Positions 61,702 to 64,000 of a DNA stretch of 64,000 nt are shown piece by piece. The notes beneath the pieces are model-generated. The model ran no database searches, was not told the origin of the DNA, and was given only the letters and a program-made list of their open reading frames with translations. This DNA is from Caballeronia glebae (lineage in GTDB: Bacteria; Pseudomonadota; Gammaproteobacteria; Burkholderiales; Burkholderiaceae). The number at the start of each line of letters is the position of its first letter. Positions within the stretch are counted from its first letter, which is position 1. The position numbers were made by a program, and so were the translations under genes. The stretch is from positions 1 through 64,000 of the forward strand of contig NZ_FCOJ02000028.1 in NCBI RefSeq assembly GCF_001545035.1, in the 5' to 3' direction.

Positions 61702-62574
61702 CTAAAACGCCTCGCGAAATGCGTGGAACAACGCGGCGACGCGCTCCGACGTATCCGCTTCGAAGACCGGCATGCGCGCGCCGAGCATGTGCGTGAGAAG
61801 CGGCGGCGCGGGATCGTCCGGGCGCAGGATCGCGAGAATCTGCGCGCGGAGATCGCCGCCGGTTGCGATGGCCGCCGCGTCGCGGCCGAGCAGCGCCGCG
61901 CCCGCGATATCCGGATCGTGGCCGTGGCGCTCGACGAGATCGAAGGCATCGGAATAGAGGCGGTCGAGATTGCCGGCCTGCGCATAGTGCGCCATCAGAA
62001 AAAGCAGGTCGATCGCGTCCTTGCGGTCGGCTGCGTGCCGGTCCTGCCACGCGACGATCTTGAGCATTGCCTGCGCGGGCAGCGATGCGACCGGCACGAC
62101 GAGATCTTGCGCGATACGCACGTCGAGCGCCGCATCGAGCGCCTGCCTGAAACCCGCGACGTTCATGCGCACCGATCCGTCCGGCGGCCACGCGATTTCG
62201 CCGTGCGCGTCCTGCACGCCGCCGAAGGGCACGATATCGAGCCACGTGCGCTCGCTGGTTGGCGGCGCGCTGTAATTCAGCCGATGCGCCGAGCCTTTCG
62301 GCGCCGTGAAATGACCCGATGCGACGAGCGCGCGCCGCAGCGCTTCATGTCCGGTCCAGCTTTGAATCGAGATACCGATATCGACGTCGGCGGTTGCGCG
62401 CGTCGCCTGAATATCGTGGACGTGCGTGAGCAGGATGTCGCGCGCGCTCGCGCCGCCGATGAACCACGCGATGTTCGTTGCGTGCGACGCGGCGACGACT
62501 TCGCGCAGCATCGCGGAAAAGATTCCGGCAAGCGGACGATGCGGCAGCAGTTCAAGCGGCGAGGTAGCGTTCAC
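61702..62574 (-). CDS. AbiEii-like nucleotidyltransferase toxin
   Basis: 290 aa from GTG 62574. The nucleotidyltransferase fold is suggested by FIGGASARDILL followed by T-x-D-x-D (ATADVDIGI), the motif I pattern for a GS/GG-type transferase. The later basic segment WQDRHAADRKDAIDLLFLM resembles motif III/IV. It overlaps the upstream antitoxin gene by 23 bp, as AbiE toxin genes are coupled to antitoxins. It is likely the toxic half of a type IV-like system used against phage or for stability. The start is uncertain. Confidence 0.72.
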   Translation of the reverse strand: MNATSPLELLPHRPLAGIFSAMLREVVAASHATNIAWFIGGASARDILLTHVHDIQATRATADVDIGISIQSWTGHEALRRALVASGHFTAPKGSAHRLNYSAPPTSERTWLDIVPFGGVQDAHGEIAWPPDGSVRMNVAGFRQALDAALDVRIAQDLVVPVASLPAQAMLKIVAWQDRHAADRKDAIDLLFLMAHYAQAGNLDRLYSDAFDLVERHGHDPDIAGAALLGRDAAAIATGGDLRAQILAILRPDDPAPPLLTHMLGARMPVFEADTSERVAALFHAFREAF

Positions 62575-63577
62575 GCAGCATCCTTGCGGTTTCGAGATTG
62601 CGCGGATCGCCGCTCGCGACGAGATCGGCATAGACGATGAGCGGAGCGACGACGTTCGGCGCAAGGCCATCGACGGGCGCGAGCGCGATGGGCGCGCGCA
62701 GGAATTCGACGTTTCCGGCGGGGTCGGGCCGCAGCCGCGCCTCTTTGATCCACTCGCGCGGCACGGCATCGGCGCAATACACCGTGACCGTCGCGGGCTT
62801 CAGATATTGCGTGAGGATCGCCGCTGCGGGCTCGCCGCCGAACTGGCATCGGCCCGGCAGATCGGGCACGTCGCGCCACCAGTCGCTCGACTCCGCGCGA
62901 TAACGCGCGAGCAGCAGCGATTCGCGCAATTGCCGCGGATACAGCGTGACCCATTCGTCGATGAGCCGTTCCTTGTCGGCGAATTGCAGGCCGCGGCCGT
63001 CGGGCCGCTCGAACACGTCGCGATGATCGATGAGCGCGCGCACGGCGTTCTGCACCGTGCCGTGGCTGACGCCCGCGTTTTGCGCGATCTCGCGATAGCC
63101 GCGCTCCAGTAGCGCGGGCGTGATAAGCAGCGCGAGCGTGACGCGCAGTGTCGATTTCGTCCAGGTTGGGGCGCGTCGCGCCTTGCTGTGGGCGGCGCGC
63201 GGACGGCCCGACACGATCACGACGCTAGCGCCTTCGATGAGACTCGCGTTGCCGGCGAGATCGAGCGCGTCGACGCCCAGATCGCGGCATGCGCGGATCA
63301 TGTCGGCGGAAAGATGCGTGGTGACGAGCGTGGGTTTCGCGCGGCCGTCGTGCGTGACCGATGCGCTGAACGCGGACAACGCGCCGAACCGGTCGATGTT
63401 TTCCCGCACGATGACGGGACGCTTGAAGCGCGCGCCGCCGATGCGGAATTCGATGGCTGCGTCGTAGCCGCCGCGCGCGGGCGGTTTGACGTTACGCGCG
63501 GCGAGGCCCGTCGCGTCGCTGAAGGCGGCTGCGGCTGCTTCGACGACTTGCTCGATGTGCGGATCGGCGGGTGGCAT
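62552..63577 (-). CDS. AbiEi-family antitoxin (type IV toxin-antitoxin), transcriptional regulator
   Basis: 341 aa from ATG 63577; the ORF continues upstream to 63700 but the operator lies there. The C-terminal half resembles AbiEi-type proteins, with a winged helix near LLITPALLERGYREIAQNAGVSHGTVQNAVRALIDHRDVF. The N-terminal part contains FKRPVIVRENIDRFGALSAF, and IKEARLRPDPAGNVEFLRAPI is near the end. In AbiE systems this protein both represses the operon and counters the toxin. Confidence 0.75.
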   Translation of the reverse strand: MPPADPHIEQVVEAAAAAFSDATGLAARNVKPPARGGYDAAIEFRIGGARFKRPVIVRENIDRFGALSAFSASVTHDGRAKPTLVTTHLSADMIRACRDLGVDALDLAGNASLIEGASVVIVSGRPRAAHSKARRAPTWTKSTLRVTLALLITPALLERGYREIAQNAGVSHGTVQNAVRALIDHRDVFERPDGRGLQFADKERLIDEWVTLYPRQLRESLLLARYRAESSDWWRDVPDLPGRCQFGGEPAAAILTQYLKPATVTVYCADAVPREWIKEARLRPDPAGNVEFLRAPIALAPVDGLAPNVVAPLIVYADLVASGDPRNLETARMLRERYLAA

Positions 63578-63589
63578 TGGCGGGTTGAT

Positions 63590-63642
63590 TGTCCAGGTTT
63601 GTGCAGTGTACACGAAACGTGGACAGCGTAAAAAATTGGACA
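63590..63642 (-). promoter_or_regulatory. abiE-like operator: repeated TGTCCA half-sites
   Basis: TGTCCAGGTTTGTG (63590-63603) is matched on the other strand by CACGAAACGTGGACA (63611-63625), and a third half-site AAATTGGACA lies at 63633-63642. They bracket a TACACT -10-like box. This fits AbiEi binding to inverted repeats before its own gene. Confidence 0.6.
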
Positions 63643-63719
63643 AAATGAGTGTTGCGCGTTGGGCCTGAGCCGCATCGATCCGGTCTCTTTCGGCTCTCAT
63701 TGTTTTCGTCCCGCCCGTT

Positions 63720-64000
63720 TCATGCCCGTTTCACGCCCGTCTCCACCGGCACGAACGGAGCCTTGAAACGATCGATCAGAAAATCGATGAACGCGCGCGC
63801 CCGCGCCGTCTAATTCCTCTGACCCGGATAGTAGACAAACAGATCCGCTGACGGCAGCACGGTCTCCGGCAGCACGAGCCGCAGCCGCCCGCTCTGCACA
63901 TATTTCGCGAGGTCCCATTCCGAGCGGATCAGGATGCCGTGGCCGTCGAGCGCCCAGCGCAGCACGATATCGCCGTCGTTGCTCGACAGCATGCCTTTCA
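63720..64000 (-). pseudogene. LysR-family regulator, 3' part with in-frame amber codon
   Basis: The frame enters from beyond the window's right edge and contains the C-terminal effector domain (SNDGDIVLRWALDGHGILIRSEWD, then LPSADLFVYYPGQRN). It meets TAG at 63810-63812. The frame stays open afterwards and reads TARARAFIDFLIDRFKAPFV, the usual LysR C-terminal helix, up to TGA 63720. The expected residue at the stop is Gln (CAG to TAG). It is either a recently inactivated gene or a truncated regulator missing about 30 residues. Confidence 0.75.

Noticed and set aside
1..64000. tRNA, rRNA, complete insertion sequences or prophage
   Set aside because: I saw no cloverleaf, rRNA segment, transposase or phage structural gene in the window; short remnants could still be missed by eye.

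Overview
The window is GC-rich, densely coded DNA that reads like a secondary replicon (chromid or megaplasmid) of a Burkholderiaceae bacterium of the Paraburkholderia/Caballeronia/Burkholderia type. Supporting this are codon use, an acdR-acdS (ACC deaminase) pair, long secretion and exopolysaccharide genes, and above all a complete replication/partition module near 22.8-27.5 kb. That module has three copies of a palindromic parS-like site, a parA-parB operon read leftward, an iteron-bearing origin with a DnaA-box-like site, and a divergent 468-aa Rep initiator.

Left arm (1-21.5 kb). After the end of a sugar ABC transporter (permease tail, ATPase) and a GntR/FCD regulator comes a lipoprotein glycoside hydrolase. 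A long leftward catabolic operon (12.3 to 3.35 kb) follows. It encodes an outer-membrane MetA-type porin, a Tat-exported FAD protein, a small cytochrome c with an unusual single-Cys haem site, an NTF2-like protein, both subunits of hydroquinone 1,2-dioxygenase, 4-hydroxymuconic semialdehyde dehydrogenase, maleylacetate reductase, an intradiol (probably hydroxyquinol) dioxygenase and a Rieske ferredoxin. Together these would take hydroquinone, and hydroxyquinol, to maleylacetate and 3-oxoadipate. An AraC regulator is divergent from the operon and a LysR regulator follows it. Further right are an AEC permease, a catalase-like/cytochrome/secreted-protein operon, small hypothetical genes, and a ZnuD-like TonB receptor with Zur-box-like repeats at its start.

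Origin region (21.4-27.5 kb). A 1.8-kb gene-free stretch carries degenerate tandem repeats and the parS-like sites, followed by parB, parA, oriV and repA.

Right arm (27.5-57 kb). An MFS permease, a NUDIX protein with a degenerate box and two small membrane peptides lead into a surface polysaccharide locus. This locus has a GINT1-like beta-propeller protein, four GT4 glycosyltransferases, an asparagine-synthase-type amidotransferase, a WecA/WbpL-like initiating transferase, a Wzc/BceF-type tyrosine kinase, a TviB-like UDP-HexNAc dehydrogenase, a WbpP/TviC-like epimerase, an EpsG-like polymerase, a deacetylase, an acyltransferase-SGNH fusion, a MurJ-like flippase, a hexapeptide acetyltransferase and two paralogous beta-helix proteins. 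The enzymes suggest a polymer containing HexNAc-uronic acid, possibly amidated and acylated. No Wza outer-membrane channel or Wzb phosphatase is present. Two AT-rich gaps (about 0.8 and 1.1 kb) flank the locus internally.

Far right (57-64 kb): an SGNH hydrolase, a class A penicillin-binding protein, acdR/acdS, an AbiE-type (type IV) toxin-antitoxin pair with an inverted-repeat operator, and the 3' end of a LysR gene interrupted by an in-frame amber codon.
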